From assembly GCA_022695795.1 (NCBI GenBank), contig MU404066.1, positions 310,001-374,000 on the forward strand: 64,000 nt of DNA, given 5' to 3'. The DNA comes from Biscogniauxia marginata (taxonomy: Eukaryota > Ascomycota > Sordariomycetes > Xylariales > Xylariaceae). The position numbers were made by a program, and so were the translations under genes. Below are positions 23,498 through 35,100 of the stretch, piece after piece (within the stretch, counting starts at the first letter, position 1; each line of letters opens with the position of its first letter). The notes under the pieces are model-generated. The model had not been told where the DNA came from and did no database searches. It saw only the letters and a list, made by a program, of their open reading frames with translations.

Positions 23498-24925
23498 CAT
23501 ACCTACGTGTTACAAAACCTCGTAACCTTATCTCGCTCTCTCAACCCCTCATATTGCCATTTTTTGCGCAAGCTTTGGATCGAATTCAGTAGTAAAAGAC
23601 TAGACGAAAAACATCGAGGCGAAAAGGAAACTATGATGACACAAGGTGGATATAATGGCAGAAGTAAGGCGGCGTGGGAGCTCAGGGAAGGAGGAGAACA
23701 GCGGGTTATGAGGGAGAGGAGGGCGCAAAGATACCGGCGATCATTCCGGAAGGCGACGGGGAAAGGGGCCATGAACTGTAACGATATTCGGGTAGGCGGG
23801 AACGGTATTGCTGTCTTGTCTCGTCTCGTCCAGCGATGTGGTGCGTCGTCACCGAGAAGCTTATTATACGTTTTTGGAAAAACGCAAGACCCATAGCTAG
23901 CTACATGAATGATCATGATGTCAAAGAGCCGGGACGTGACTTAAGGGGGGAAGGGGGGGCTTGGACTTGAAGTTGAGGGGAGACGACGACCAAGAAGGGA
24001 ATCCCAGAAACGCGAAGCAAGCCTCGGGGAGAAGAGAATAGAAATTCAGGGCGTTACCTGATGGATCTTCTTCCATGGTCAAGACGCCATAGGTAAGAGG
24101 TATAATATATTAGTACAATAAGAACACCCCTTCTATCAGTCGAAGCTCTTCCTCCTAGCTCAGCTCGGCTCAGTTTAGGTACCAACGCTCATAAAACATG
24201 AAAACTATAAGCGCTGTATGTAATCACGCCCTCTCCCCGAGAAGCCCCCAACCTACACGCCTATAATATAATATAACATGGTTATGGCATGTGGTATGTG
24301 GTATGTGGTATGTGGTATGTAAAACGTTTGTGGGTTTATGTGATATATTCCGTTACGTATCCCCCTTTAAGGAGAATCCCCCCCCGTCCCCCCTCACCCT
24401 CCAAAAAGATCCCATATAAATAAATAAATAAAAATAAAAACTAATCATACTTCTCCCCTCGATTACGTGTATAAAATAGACATCGTACTCCTCAGCCCCT
24501 CCCTACTAACTAACTAACACGGGGGGAAACCAACAAAAAAAAAAAAAAACACCGCTCGCTTTGCTATACATCACTTGAGAAGGTATCTATATATCGTATC
24601 GTGAGCCTTTCTTTCTTCATGTCAAATCGACCCGATGGGGGTTTTATAATACACGCTTACCCTTCGCACACGCCTGTCTGCTTGCCTTTGCTGCCTCCCT
24701 ACCTGTATCCAAGCCGGAAAAGAATCTCCCCCCCCTCCCCCTTATTCATCCTTTCAAGGTATTAGGTTTCATCCTCACATTTTTCCCGGCGGCCTCCTCT
24801 CCCCAGAAGGCAAAATAATAATAATAAAGATTTCTTAAACCCCCCTCCCCGTCTCCCTCCCTCCCTCCCTCCCTTTTTCCGATCCATCTCATTACGCCCC
24901 CCCTTTCCTTCCGCCTGCCTGCCTG
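23498..24925. other. Convergent intergenic region, TRAPPC1 / Pex3
   Basis: It holds the 3' ends of two convergent genes. Homopolymers and (TATGTGG)n near 24290-24320, an A run near 24536-24550, and CCCT repeats near 24850-24880 are present. No gene is recognised. Confidence 0.55.
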
Positions 24926-26832
24926 TCAGTTTCTCTCGACAGCCCTTTCCCATGCCGTCTCGAACGAAGAGGCTTGCGATTGGGTCTGGGAGGGGCCGCG
25001 CGATTCGGCGCGCGACGGCATCTGCGAGAGGGGGTCGAGGAATACCATGCTCTCCTCCGCTCCTAGCGCGGTCGAGACCTGGGAGGTGCGTCCGCTGCTG
25101 CTCAGCATTTCGCTGCCGCCACCGCTGCTGCTGTTGTTATGATCGCCGCCGCCGCCGACGAAAACGGTCGACCTGCTAGCCGACGGGGCCCTCTCGTCGT
25201 CATCCCCGCTGCCGCCCGCGGTACGGCGCTCCTCCTGCTCCCGGTACTGCTCTTCCTGGTGGATCTCGTTCTCCCAGTTGCTCGAGTAGACAACAGCGGC
25301 GAAGGCCTCGAGGTCGCGCACCTGCTCCATCTCCTGCAGGTACTCGTTGGGCATGCCGTTGCCGATGGCGTGCGCTTGGCGCGTCAGCACCGACAGGATC
25401 TTGGGGAGTAGCACCACCTTGGAGCCCTGCTGTTCCAGCTCCATGATCCGCTCCGTTGCGGCGGTTGTCGGGTTTGGATTCGGGTTCGACGCCGTGGGGA
25501 TGTCAAATGCCCCGGCTAGGAGCTTCTTGTTCAGGAGCACGGAGAAGCCGGCGTCGAGGATGAGCGTCAGCACGTGTGAGAAGGCGGGCGATTCGACAAG
25601 GTCCGACGTCTCGTCTAGTAGGCGCCGGAGGGCAGTCGCCGTCGACGAGGAGGATGAAGAAGAGAATGATGCAGATGGAGGAGGCGGCGTGCTTCTTTCT
25701 GTCTGAGAGGCAGTGGTCGCCATGGCGCTATCCCCTAGGACCCCTGACTCCTTGAGCACGTAATCCTCTAAGCTGGTCGGGGGGAGCAGGAAGGACAGCC
25801 ATTTAGAATCCCTTTCACCCGCAATCGTCCTGCCCTCGACCTTCTTTCGAACCTCCACTGTCAGCTGCGAGAATGTGTCGAAGCTGACGAGGTCGCGCGG
25901 GCTCAAGTGTCCGAATACTTCTCGCACGGCCCTCTCGACGATCTGCCTCAGGTCGGTCCAGCCCCTGTTAAGCAGCCACCAGCTGAAGGTTAGATATTTC
26001 CTGTTGGTCTCGAAGTCGCTCCCATAAGCATGGTCAGGATTGTCGTCATCGTTGTTCTCTAAGCTTATCGTGGACTGCGCTGTGCCCGTCGCAAGTGATA
26101 CGACGCTGGAGAGGTAACTCCTCCGGCCGAGGAGGTTGAGTTGGATTCTTGTGAGCATTGTGAGAAGGGCGAGAGTGTAGACGAGGGTGAAGGCACGAGT
26201 TATGGCTTATGTAGGGTTAGGTAAAAGTATTCTCAGGGGCTCCAAGGCGCACTCACAACTTATCGTCAGATCATCCCACAACTGCCTCTTCGTTCTCCGC
26301 GGCTTTGGCGCGGGCTGGCCGCCGTCGTCTTGAGAAGCCTCGCCTGTGGTAGTGGGAGATCCTAAACTCATCTGGCTCGCGTGGACGCCACTGTCACTCT
26401 GAAAGCTCACGATACTCCTCCCTTCCTCCTCGGTCAGGGTGGTATCGGCGATGCTCGGGGGCGCGCTGCGCATGCTCTTAGAGCTTTTCATCTGCTGGAT
26501 TTCCAAGGTGATCTTCTCGGTGTTCATAGCCTCGAGGACGTTGGTAGTAGCGGTGGGCAGCAGCGCGAGGACGGTGAACGTGCAGTCTTCCTGGTTCTGT
26601 TCGAAGCGCCGCCGTAGGCTGTGACCATCCGTCAGTTTGTTGCGTCTTAATCGCGCAGAATAGAACGGACTCACTTCTCCTTGGCGATGCGATCACTGCT
26701 CATGCGCTCCCGCGCATCGTTAATCTTGTTCAGGACATACTGGGTGGCCAGGTAGCCGGCGCCGACGACGCCGACGCCAATGGCTATCGGGGTTCGATTG
26801 CGGCGAAACCATCGCCGTGTAGCTGACAGCAT
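24926..26832 (-). CDS. pex3: Peroxin-3 (peroxisome biogenesis)
   Basis: Exons 26675-26832, 26257-26618 and 24926-26205 join in frame for 599 residues. The N terminus has the basic stretch RRWFRRNRTP then a hydrophobic segment (about 15-33, AIGVGVVGAGYLATQYVL), the ER/peroxisome membrane anchor of Pex3. Conserved family segments follow: LRRRFEQNQEDCTFTVLALLP, LWDDLTIS, ITRAFTLVYTLALLTMLTR and IQLNLLGRRSYLSS. Pex3 docks Pex19 to insert peroxisomal membrane proteins. The intron between exons 2 and 3 was placed by restoring the conserved ISSITRAFTLVYT run. A Ser/Gly/Asp-rich tract before the C terminus is probably disordered. It is divergently arranged with Atg101, with 656 bp between the start codons. 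Confidence 0.92.
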
Positions 26833-27488
26833 GTTGTCGGAAAACCGGGGAGGGCTGCAGGAACACGATCCCTCAGCGAGGAGTTGTTGGGTAACTATAG
26901 TCTGTGCGACACGAACTCGACATCTGAAGTTTTGGGTTTATGTCCTTCGACTAGTAAAGACTCAAAGACACAAATCACCCTATGAGCTGTCACCGGCAAG
27001 GTTGTGCCAACGTATTGACGTGTGCCGCGGCATGCACGCGACATGACTGCGTCGGACTAACTCGGGCTGTAGGTACCATCCATGCCAGAATGTGGGTACC
27101 TTCTTAGATCCACCCTGGTCTGGGTACCTACCTTAGACGGCTGACGAAGCCACATGTGGCTGTTCCTAATGACGTACATACAGCCACAGATCCTAGGTCA
27201 TCCATGTACCTACCTACTTCCAGTGTCATCCAGGCCTTTGGTCATTCAACTCAGCCCTTCCCCTGCCTGGGGTCTCCCAAACTACCCCTCCATTCGACAG
27301 CCGATCGCAAGAGACGCGCTAATAAGATCGTTTCCCTATCAAACCACATTACGTCGGGCACAGGACAGGCAACAACCTCCAAGGCGCTTCTTTTTATCTT
27401 TTTTATCTTTCCTTTCTTGCTTAGGCGATATCAGCGAGGGAAAACCACCTAGGCCGCCCCATATTACTACAACGTGCTGCCCCTGAAA
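26833..27488. promoter_or_regulatory. Divergent promoter region, Pex3 / Atg101
   Basis: A 656 bp gap between opposite start codons. TAGGTACC/GGTACCTA motifs at about 27070-27135 and 27205, and a pyrimidine-rich leader before Atg101 (27390-27420). No named site is assigned. Confidence 0.55.
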
Positions 27489-28556
27489 ATGGAGCACCAG
27501 AGGCCGCAGGAGTTCATATTAGAGGCCTTTGCGGATCCCGCCTCGGTGCGAGACGTCGTTCGAGGTAAGCCTACAAGCACAGGGGGGGCAGATTCTAATC
27601 GCATTCCATGCCCCGCATCGCCAGCCTCCTCCTACACAGCAACCACATCCAACATCTAGTACCTATACGAACATTAATGAAAACCCCTACAAAATCCATA
27701 GAGAGATATATACATCCTTATTCTCTTTCGCTGGCTGACGGGAGTTTGGAACTCGACAGGCATCCTCCACACGATATTCTTCCACCGTTTCTTCCCGTCG
27801 CTGACGCCGCACTCGCGCGAGGTCCTCGACATCATGCTGCCCTACGTCAAGGACGCCGAGCTCGACACCATGATCGAGAAGCGCGCCGCCGAGCTGGCGC
27901 GCGAGCTGGACGCCGAGCGCACGCACACCCAGCACCAGCACCAGCAACACCAACATCTGCAGCAGCGTGGAGGAGTCCAAGCCGGAGGGGCGGGACTAAC
28001 CGCGGGCATAAGGGGGACAGGAGGAGGGGGCGGAGGTGGGGGAAACACGAGCGGCGGCCGCGGCAACATCTCGGTCCAGTTCTTCGAAAAAAAGCGTCGC
28101 AAGACCTGGTCAAAGTTCTTGGCGTACGGGGGCGGCGACGAAGAGGTCTGCTGGGAATGTTGGACGGTTAAGGTCACGGTCGCGGAGCCCAAGACAGAGA
28201 GTGGTGAGTTCTTCTCCTCTTTCCCTACATCCCCGTCCCCGTCCCCTTTTCTACCTACACTTGACCTTATTTGCCAAGGGGGAATGTCCGGCTCCATAAC
28301 ATCGAGCAGAGAACTCAACGAAAAAAAAAAAAAAGAAGAAAAAAAAGATCACAAGCTAACGACCGCAGAACGAGCCAAGGTCCGCAAGGCCATGGAGCAG
28401 ACCCTCCTCACGGCCGCCATGAAGATCGTCACCTGCGTCAACTCGCACAAGGACCACATCCCGCCCATCACCACGAGCGAGGCCAACCCCTTCCCCTACC
28501 AGATCAACGTCAACCAGAAGGGCGCCGGCTGGGCCGCGCGCATGGGCATCTACTAG
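27489..28556 (+). CDS. atg101: Autophagy-related protein 101 (HORMA domain)
   Basis: Exons 27489-27564, 27760-28203 and 28369-28556 join in frame for 235 residues. MEHQRPQEFILEAF, ASVRDVVRGILHTIFFHRFF, LPYVKDAELDTMIEKR, WTVKVTV and VRKAMEQTLLTAAMKIVTCV are recognisable Atg101 segments of the HORMA fold. The C terminus PFPYQINVNQKGAGWAARMG also fits. Atg101 pairs with the Atg13 HORMA domain in the Atg1/ULK1 initiation complex; it occurs in filamentous fungi and fission yeast but not in baker's yeast. A His/Gln then Gly-rich insert of about 60 residues (near 80-135) lies between the helical hairpin and the next strand and makes the protein longer than most. The 3' flank has a (CAG)n tract at about 28600. 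Confidence 0.92.
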
Positions 28557-29890
28557 GGGTCGAGGAAGCCCAGGGCGGCCGCCGTCACGGTCACGGAAGC
28601 AGCAGCAGCAGCAGTAGCAGAAGTCCCGTGTGCCAAATCATCATCGTCGTCATCGTCGTCACTGAGTTTATATCCGGCTTCGGTGTAATAAATAAATTTT
28701 AAAAAGGGCAAGGGAAGGGAAGGGAAGGGGGAAAGGGGACAGAGATATTCGTAAAAAGAGGGAGCATCCCAAATTTCGAGTTTAAACTAATAACGAGGGT
28801 CTCGTGTTCCTGGCGTTCGGGGACGGGGTTTGTATTTGTTTTGTTGGTTTTGGTGGGTTCCGGAGGGAAAGGAGGGTCAGGCTGGTCACTCTTCGCGCTC
28901 GGTATAGACGGTACCGATATATAGACTTTCTAGTCGTTCTTCACGGAAAGAATTTGTATTTTTTTTTTCTTGTTGTGTGGATCAATGGGGGAAGACAACT
29001 CTAGGCAGTGGTGGTTAATGATACCCCCTATTTTACAGATCATGCGCCGCAAGCTTTTCACGTAGGGGTTGATCTTCAATATCTTACGGCGGAACAGAGG
29101 CAAATATCTGCACAAACTGGGATATGATGCAACGAAGGAGGCGAGAGACACGAACAGCAACATGGGTAGCTCTGGATAAACCAAGAATGGTACCTGTCAA
29201 TAGTAAGGAAGGTCAAGCCATCTGGCTGTATTGGCAGACTAGGTACCTAAGGTATCAAAAGCACAATCGCAAACCGCCATCCCCAACTCCGTATTCATTT
29301 GCCATACTACTATACCCGCCATCCAATTCCTACAACAAGAAAATCAAAACAAGAGTTATCCAGCGCGACGATAATCTTTCACACGCAAAAACTCCCCTCC
29401 CCTGCTTCGTTGGAGGCTCTGAACGCCTTCCAAGATGCGTTCCTGTTTATTTCCCCTAGGCCTCAGTTTCCGAACACAGCTCACACAACGCCTTTGCTCT
29501 TTACCCTGCCCCAATTATAGGAGGGAGTGTAGTCAAGGAAAACCAACCATGTACGACACAAAAGACTCGTCGACGTTTTTTCCTAAAGGCAACCCTGAGC
29601 CAAGTGATAAAGAGAACGAAGAAAAGAAAGAACCCAAATTCCAGCGGGCCATGCGTTGCGGCAATAACAGTGTAGTATGTACTCGAGACACGTGGCATCA
29701 TTATGATCTCAAACAATGGACAAGAAGGCTGTGAAGCGTGAACGTAGCGGGGAAGTCTATAGCATACGAGCATTAAAGCAGCGATTCCGATGACAGTAGG
29801 TCGATGCAATCAAGTCGTTCAGTCGTAAAATTCGTCAGCGCACAGCGGGCGTGCAAGCACGCAACATGTAAATTCCTCGGTGTCAAATGG
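28557..29890. other. Convergent intergenic region, Atg101 / forkhead
   Basis: 3' ends of two convergent genes with a (CAG)n run near 28600-28620 and GGGAA repeats near 28707-28730. No further gene is supported. Confidence 0.55.
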
Positions 29891-32173
29891 TTAGAAGGTA
29901 GTAGTGTAGCTCCGTCCAAGGGCAGGTTTTGAAGGCTTTGAAGGTTTTGAAAACCCATTGGCGTTTTGAGAACCGCCAATCTTCTCGAAACCTTGAAGGA
30001 TGTCCAAGCCCGAGTCCTCCGTATTATCGTCGAAGAAGCTGGGTGCGCAGAAGTCATGAAGGTCTGCCCAGTCACCCTTGCTAGGACTCATGTTACCTTT
30101 AACTGTAGCTAGTGGAGACTGCAAGAACAACTTGGTAGGCGAAGACATATCTTGGAACGCTTTGCTAGGCGACTCATATGTCAATCCAATCGAGGGAGTA
30201 GGAGGCTTGAAGAAAGGAGCGGAAGTGATCAACTTGTTTGAGCCAGAGTTGGTCAGCTCGCCAAGAGAACCGAAGGACTGAGTACGCTCTAGACGTGTTT
30301 TCCTAGCCGAACGTTTGAGAGGCGACCCATGGTCCGCGGCAAGGAAAGCCTCCAGGGTGTCGTCCTGGAAAATGCTGAAATCAGGCGGATCAACAGTGAA
30401 ATCGTTCAACGTGAAGATAGAATCATCCACGTTGAACGCAGGACTCCACGGAAGGGCATCATCCGATATGTTACTAACACGGCGAAGAGGCGAATTCAGC
30501 ATGTGCCGGACATTGTCTCGATGTATTCGAAGATTTGTATTCGGCGAGACAGACGCAGGAGGCTTTGGAGGGGCCTTCACTTTGACAGCAGGGGTGAGTG
30601 GAGGTAGCATCTGGCCATCATTGGTATGACGTAGAGGTGACGAGGAGGGCGGCACAAAACCGAAGGATCGGCTCTTCGTAGGACTGTCGTATGATGAGGC
30701 TCTGAGTCGGGCAATTTCCTCCTCGGCCCGCCCTCGCTTGATCCGAGGGCGATTGGTCCCAGAACTGTGGACTGGGGCAGCTGGGTTGGGGCGCATGACC
30801 GAAGATTCTAAGGATGAGATATACCCGCTATCATCCACTCCCGAAGCGTCCATAGAGGCGGGCTTACGCTTGTGGGTACGTTTTCGTGAGACAGAGGAAT
30901 GGGGCTCTCTCTTGACCGGAGGTGGCGTATTGCTTCGATTATCCAAACGGCGCGGAATTGGGGGTGATGAGTGCATCGCAGCAGGCAAGGGTGAATATAG
31001 GCCGGTTTCAGGGGCAGCATCTGGCTCTTGAACCTTGTCGGTCTGCTCCTCTGGTCCAACATTATCGGACAATGGGATTGTAGCATCTGATGAAACTTCT
31101 GGAGCAGGACGCGCTGGCGCTTGCAACGACATTGGTTCTTGGAGATACGGATTGGGTTGGGCTGGAGGGACTGGGGGTAAAGAAGGGAGGCCGTCATGGA
31201 AGACCGTAGGCTCCATTGCCGGTAGCTCAAGACGCCCAGGGATAGACATGACGTGAACGTTTTCTACAGTCCCGGTAGCCTTCCTGCTGGGCTTTTCCTT
31301 CATGAACTGTTGCTCCATACCTGGCTCGATGGCCCAATAATTACCCTTTCCCGGGTCGTCTTTAGGGCGTTCTTGCTTGATAAAGGCCTTGTTGAGACTT
31401 AGATTATGCCGGATACTATTTTGCCAACCAGCGTCATTCGCATTGTAGAAGGAGTAGGTATCCGAGATCCACTTGTAGATCTGTGAGAGTGTTAGTCGCC
31501 TCTGAGGCGCGCGCAAAATCGCCATCCCGATCAATTGTGCGTAGCTATGGCCAGGTTTCGTCCCATCATCGACAATGGGAGGAAACGAATCTGGTGGCGG
31601 AAGACTAGAGTCGTCGGCTTTCGCCCTCTTTGCCGGCCTCGAATCTTTGATAGGGGCGGCTTCGAGCAGAGCACGCTTGCCAGGGGGCTTCTGGTAGTAC
31701 TCCTCAATGTTCAGACTGAAACCTGACGAAGCCGGGAATATGGTGGGGTGAACATTCTCCTTCTCGAAACTCGCACTCATGTCCGCCATATGCGACGGCT
31801 TTTGCATAACGGTCTTGAACCTCGACATCAGAGGTTGTTTTTTCTGCATCGAGTCGGTCATCTGTCCATTGGCGGTGGGCGGCAATATCGGCACCGAATT
31901 CAATTTACTCCCAAGCGAGGATCCAAGAGGGGCCATGGGCGACGCGTTGGCGCGCCCCGTCGGCTTGAAAGGCGACTGCTGCTTTCCCTGGCCGTTCGGG
32001 GGATTGAAGACGGCATTCCCATTCGAACTCTGGAGTGCCCGACGCGGGGAGTTCGGCTTGCCAACCGAGGGCATCGGGGCCCGGCTTATAGAAGGTGCTG
32101 ATTGCTCGAAGAAGTCATCTTGGAATATGTGCAGCGGCTCGCTGGCAGCAGCGAAACGCGTTGGCTTGGCCAT
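29891..32173 (-). CDS. Forkhead transcription factor, Sep1/Hcm1 type
   Basis: Intronless 760-residue frame. The forkhead domain is at about 206-295: KPGHSYAQLIGMAILRAP, LTLSQIYKWISDTY, the recognition helix DAGWQNSIRHNLSLNKAFIK and GKGNYWAIEPG. No FHA domain is seen, which separates it from Fkh1/Fkh2 and favours the Sep1 (S. pombe) / Hcm1 (budding yeast) group, regulators of cell-cycle and septation genes. The remainder is Pro/Ser-rich and probably disordered, with many SP/TP sites (for example SPRR, SPLRR, SPSK) that would suit CDK control. The N terminus MAKPTRFAAASEPLHIFQDD and scattered basic clusters such as RPAKRAK are visible. The domain call is firm; the subgroup call is inferred from absence of FHA and domain similarity. 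Confidence 0.9.
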   Translation of the reverse strand: MAKPTRFAAASEPLHIFQDDFFEQSAPSISRAPMPSVGKPNSPRRALQSSNGNAVFNPPNGQGKQQSPFKPTGRANASPMAPLGSSLGSKLNSVPILPPTANGQMTDSMQKKQPLMSRFKTVMQKPSHMADMSASFEKENVHPTIFPASSGFSLNIEEYYQKPPGKRALLEAAPIKDSRPAKRAKADDSSLPPPDSFPPIVDDGTKPGHSYAQLIGMAILRAPQRRLTLSQIYKWISDTYSFYNANDAGWQNSIRHNLSLNKAFIKQERPKDDPGKGNYWAIEPGMEQQFMKEKPSRKATGTVENVHVMSIPGRLELPAMEPTVFHDGLPSLPPVPPAQPNPYLQEPMSLQAPARPAPEVSSDATIPLSDNVGPEEQTDKVQEPDAAPETGLYSPLPAAMHSSPPIPRRLDNRSNTPPPVKREPHSSVSRKRTHKRKPASMDASGVDDSGYISSLESSVMRPNPAAPVHSSGTNRPRIKRGRAEEEIARLRASSYDSPTKSRSFGFVPPSSSPLRHTNDGQMLPPLTPAVKVKAPPKPPASVSPNTNLRIHRDNVRHMLNSPLRRVSNISDDALPWSPAFNVDDSIFTLNDFTVDPPDFSIFQDDTLEAFLAADHGSPLKRSARKTRLERTQSFGSLGELTNSGSNKLITSAPFFKPPTPSIGLTYESPSKAFQDMSSPTKLFLQSPLATVKGNMSPSKGDWADLHDFCAPSFFDDNTEDSGLDILQGFEKIGGSQNANGFSKPSKPSKPALGRSYTTTF

Positions 32174-35100
32174 GGTGGCCGACGATAACTCGGGGTCGAT
32201 TTAATTATCGTGATACGGGTGTACAAGCTTTCGGGCTTGTCAATGTTAGTACACATGCAGCCGACAAGGTCATAAGGATGGTGGAGGAGCGGCCTGTAAT
32301 GTACTCTGCTAGGGCACTTAGGCAGCTTCGAGACTTCCTTCCACTACTGGGACTGCATGACGATGGGGGAGATTTAGCAGAGGATAGAGTCGATCTACTC
32401 ACCTTGGGCAGGTTTGTGAATTTAATTAGCTGTGGAGCCGCGAAGCAAGGGTCAGCTGTGGCGCGATGGGTATCGGTTCTTGTCGGTCAAGGTCTCAGAT
32501 GTGAACTCGTCGTGCGCGGGTGCAAATGACGATATACAGGCAGGTGAATCAAGACTCTCGCGTATGATAGCATCGACAGGCAGCGCGGAGGTGAAGGGGC
32601 GACGACAGGAAGTGGAATTGGTCGGGGTGAGAGGCGAGGGGGGGAAGTGGAAGAATACCCAGTCTGGGGGACGTGAGAGCAGATGCGTTCGGAGTGCCTT
32701 GGCCGGGCATGCAGATGCAAGTGTAAGTGTCAAAGAGGTGTGGTGGGCGAGGATGGGCGGCCGTATATCCAAGCCAGTGACAGGACGGCTAGAATGTGTG
32801 AAGATAGATGGGGGCATGCACCCCGAGGCTCGCCAGGTCGGAGAACGAGAGATATGGACCAAGTTGCAAGGGAGCTGGAGCTGGCCAACTCAGCAAAAAG
32901 ATGCGCCAAAGTGGGGATTGTGGAGTTGCGCTGTGTAAGTGACCGTGGCAGAGGATTGGGTGGGAAAGCCGTGGGCTGACACGACTGGAAGATGATTGCA
33001 AGGAATGTCGAACGAGCCTAGCGCGGGTGGGGGAAACATGGACCGCCCGACCAGGCTTGACCGGCCCTCTGGTTGGATGGGCAGTAAACGGGCCTAACCT
33101 TGTGGATGGTCCGAGCGCACCACGGCGATGGGCAGTGCAGATTCCGACGTATCGTGAGGAAATGCAGGTAGCATGTGTGGAAGATATGCAAACGGCAAGA
33201 GGAAAAAAGTCGATCGAGATCAGGTAGCGATGAATTGGTAGGTCTAGTCTAGTGTAAATGGATAGCATAGATACTGCTACAGAATTCCGACCTGGTCCGT
33301 GATCTTTTTTTTTCTTCCTTCCAAATCCGACTTAACAAGTCTCAATTCTTCTTACAGATTACTCTTTAGCACACGCTTTTCCCCCTTCCCCTCCCTAATT
33401 CTCTTGTGAGACTTGATGTGGCCAAGAAATGTACTATGTAGTTGTGCGATGTCGCGGATGTTTAACATTGATGAGAGGGGCGGAACCGATTGGGCGGGAG
33501 CGGAAGAAGGAAAATCGCGTGGTATGAAGATTGAGAGGTCAAGGAGGAAGCGAAGTCGTTGATTGGAACGCGAAGACGCGCCCGCGGTTTTGTTTTTGTC
33601 TCGGACACGCGTCTGCCCAATCAGAGCTCGCGAATTAACGTCTCTCGGTCTTGGCGTTCCCTTTTCAGCTACGCACTTAGCTCTACACTAGACCTCTTAA
33701 AAAGCACGCATAACCTCTGGAATAGTAGCCTATAGCACTATTTAGTGTAGAGATAGACGGCCTCATAAATTCCAGTTCTGATAGTGTAGATACGACGCCT
33801 GTGATCTCGATCACCTTAAACTAGTCGATAAACTAGATCCGGCCAAACTTGATTTCCCCTGCGAAACCAACCATTTTCTCCTAAGACAATGCGACGCCAA
33901 TATACAGACTATATGCATTTCATATTTAATACGAGACCGCGAGGAGTTCCAACCGACGGCCACAAAAAATAGCACGACCGATATGGTACCTACCTTATCT
34001 TCCTATGGCGTGCTCAGGCCATATCGATTCCACATCCCACACCGTCAAGACTTCATGGTCAAGACTTTTCGTGGTTCCGTGTCTAGCCCATATACCAAAA
34101 TGACATCACTACTTATTGCTTAGGTACCAGTCTCGGGCCCATCATCAAGTCTAGCGGTCACAGCATGTAGGTACTTTAGTAGTTGAGACCCATCAACTGA
34201 ACCACCCCAACTTACCAAATCGCAAACGGACCCGCGGCTGCTTGCCTTATCCGACTCTAAACATGCAACCCTTTAATAGGCTTTTCTGCGACTCTACATG
34301 TAGTCTCGGAGGTATTCGATCTGCCTCTATCGATCCGGTTCGGAAAGCACATGTAGTTTACATACTAGTCATATTGTATATTAATTACCCGGGAACTCTA
34401 TTAACCTACCTAGACATCAAATTTCCATACCGCTTATCTACAAACGCGGGCAAATCGTCGTGTAAGACGCTTCCAGCCCTTCCGCCTGACAGATGTGACC
34501 GCAACCTTGGGCTTCCTAGTCCGGTTGGGCATTGAAGCCGTACGCTCATTTCCAAACTCTGGGCTCGCCCCCATGCGCCAGGACTTGACAACTCACCATG
34601 GGTATTGCATCAACCGTGGTTTAATCTTATCTGCCTCGCCCTAGTGGCCGGCACTCAGGAGACGAACGGGACGATTCCCCTCTTGGCATCCTCGTCGCCG
34701 AAGTCTGGAGATGGGGTAACACGGGTCAGCGATCTCCTTAGCCCAGGTTGGAAGGAATTTTCTGGCATCTTGCTCGAGTGCTTCCAGAGCCATTCCGCTC
34801 CACCGCTTACTGCCCATCACTTGTGTTCTAGCGCCTGAGAAAATCTTCTGCCGGGTTCCTAGGGATCGCGCCGCTTTAGGCCATTACACCGCATATCCCT
34901 GCGTTTAAATGCATCCTATTAAACCTCGATCAGGCAACTCGGGCGGTTTGAGCACGAGCTTTTTGTTCTCTGAAAAAAAGGTTACTGTATTGTCCCGATC
35001 ATTGCTCTCTTAGGCTTCTCGAATCGCTGCATTGTGTCTTTGACCATTCATCTGGGTATAGCTCTCCGTCTGTGCTCAACATTTCACATAAGAGGGATTC

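Noticed and set aside
27842..28318. 158-codon minus-strand frame, proline-rich
   Set aside because: Antisense shadow of Atg101 exon 2 and its Gly-rich insert.
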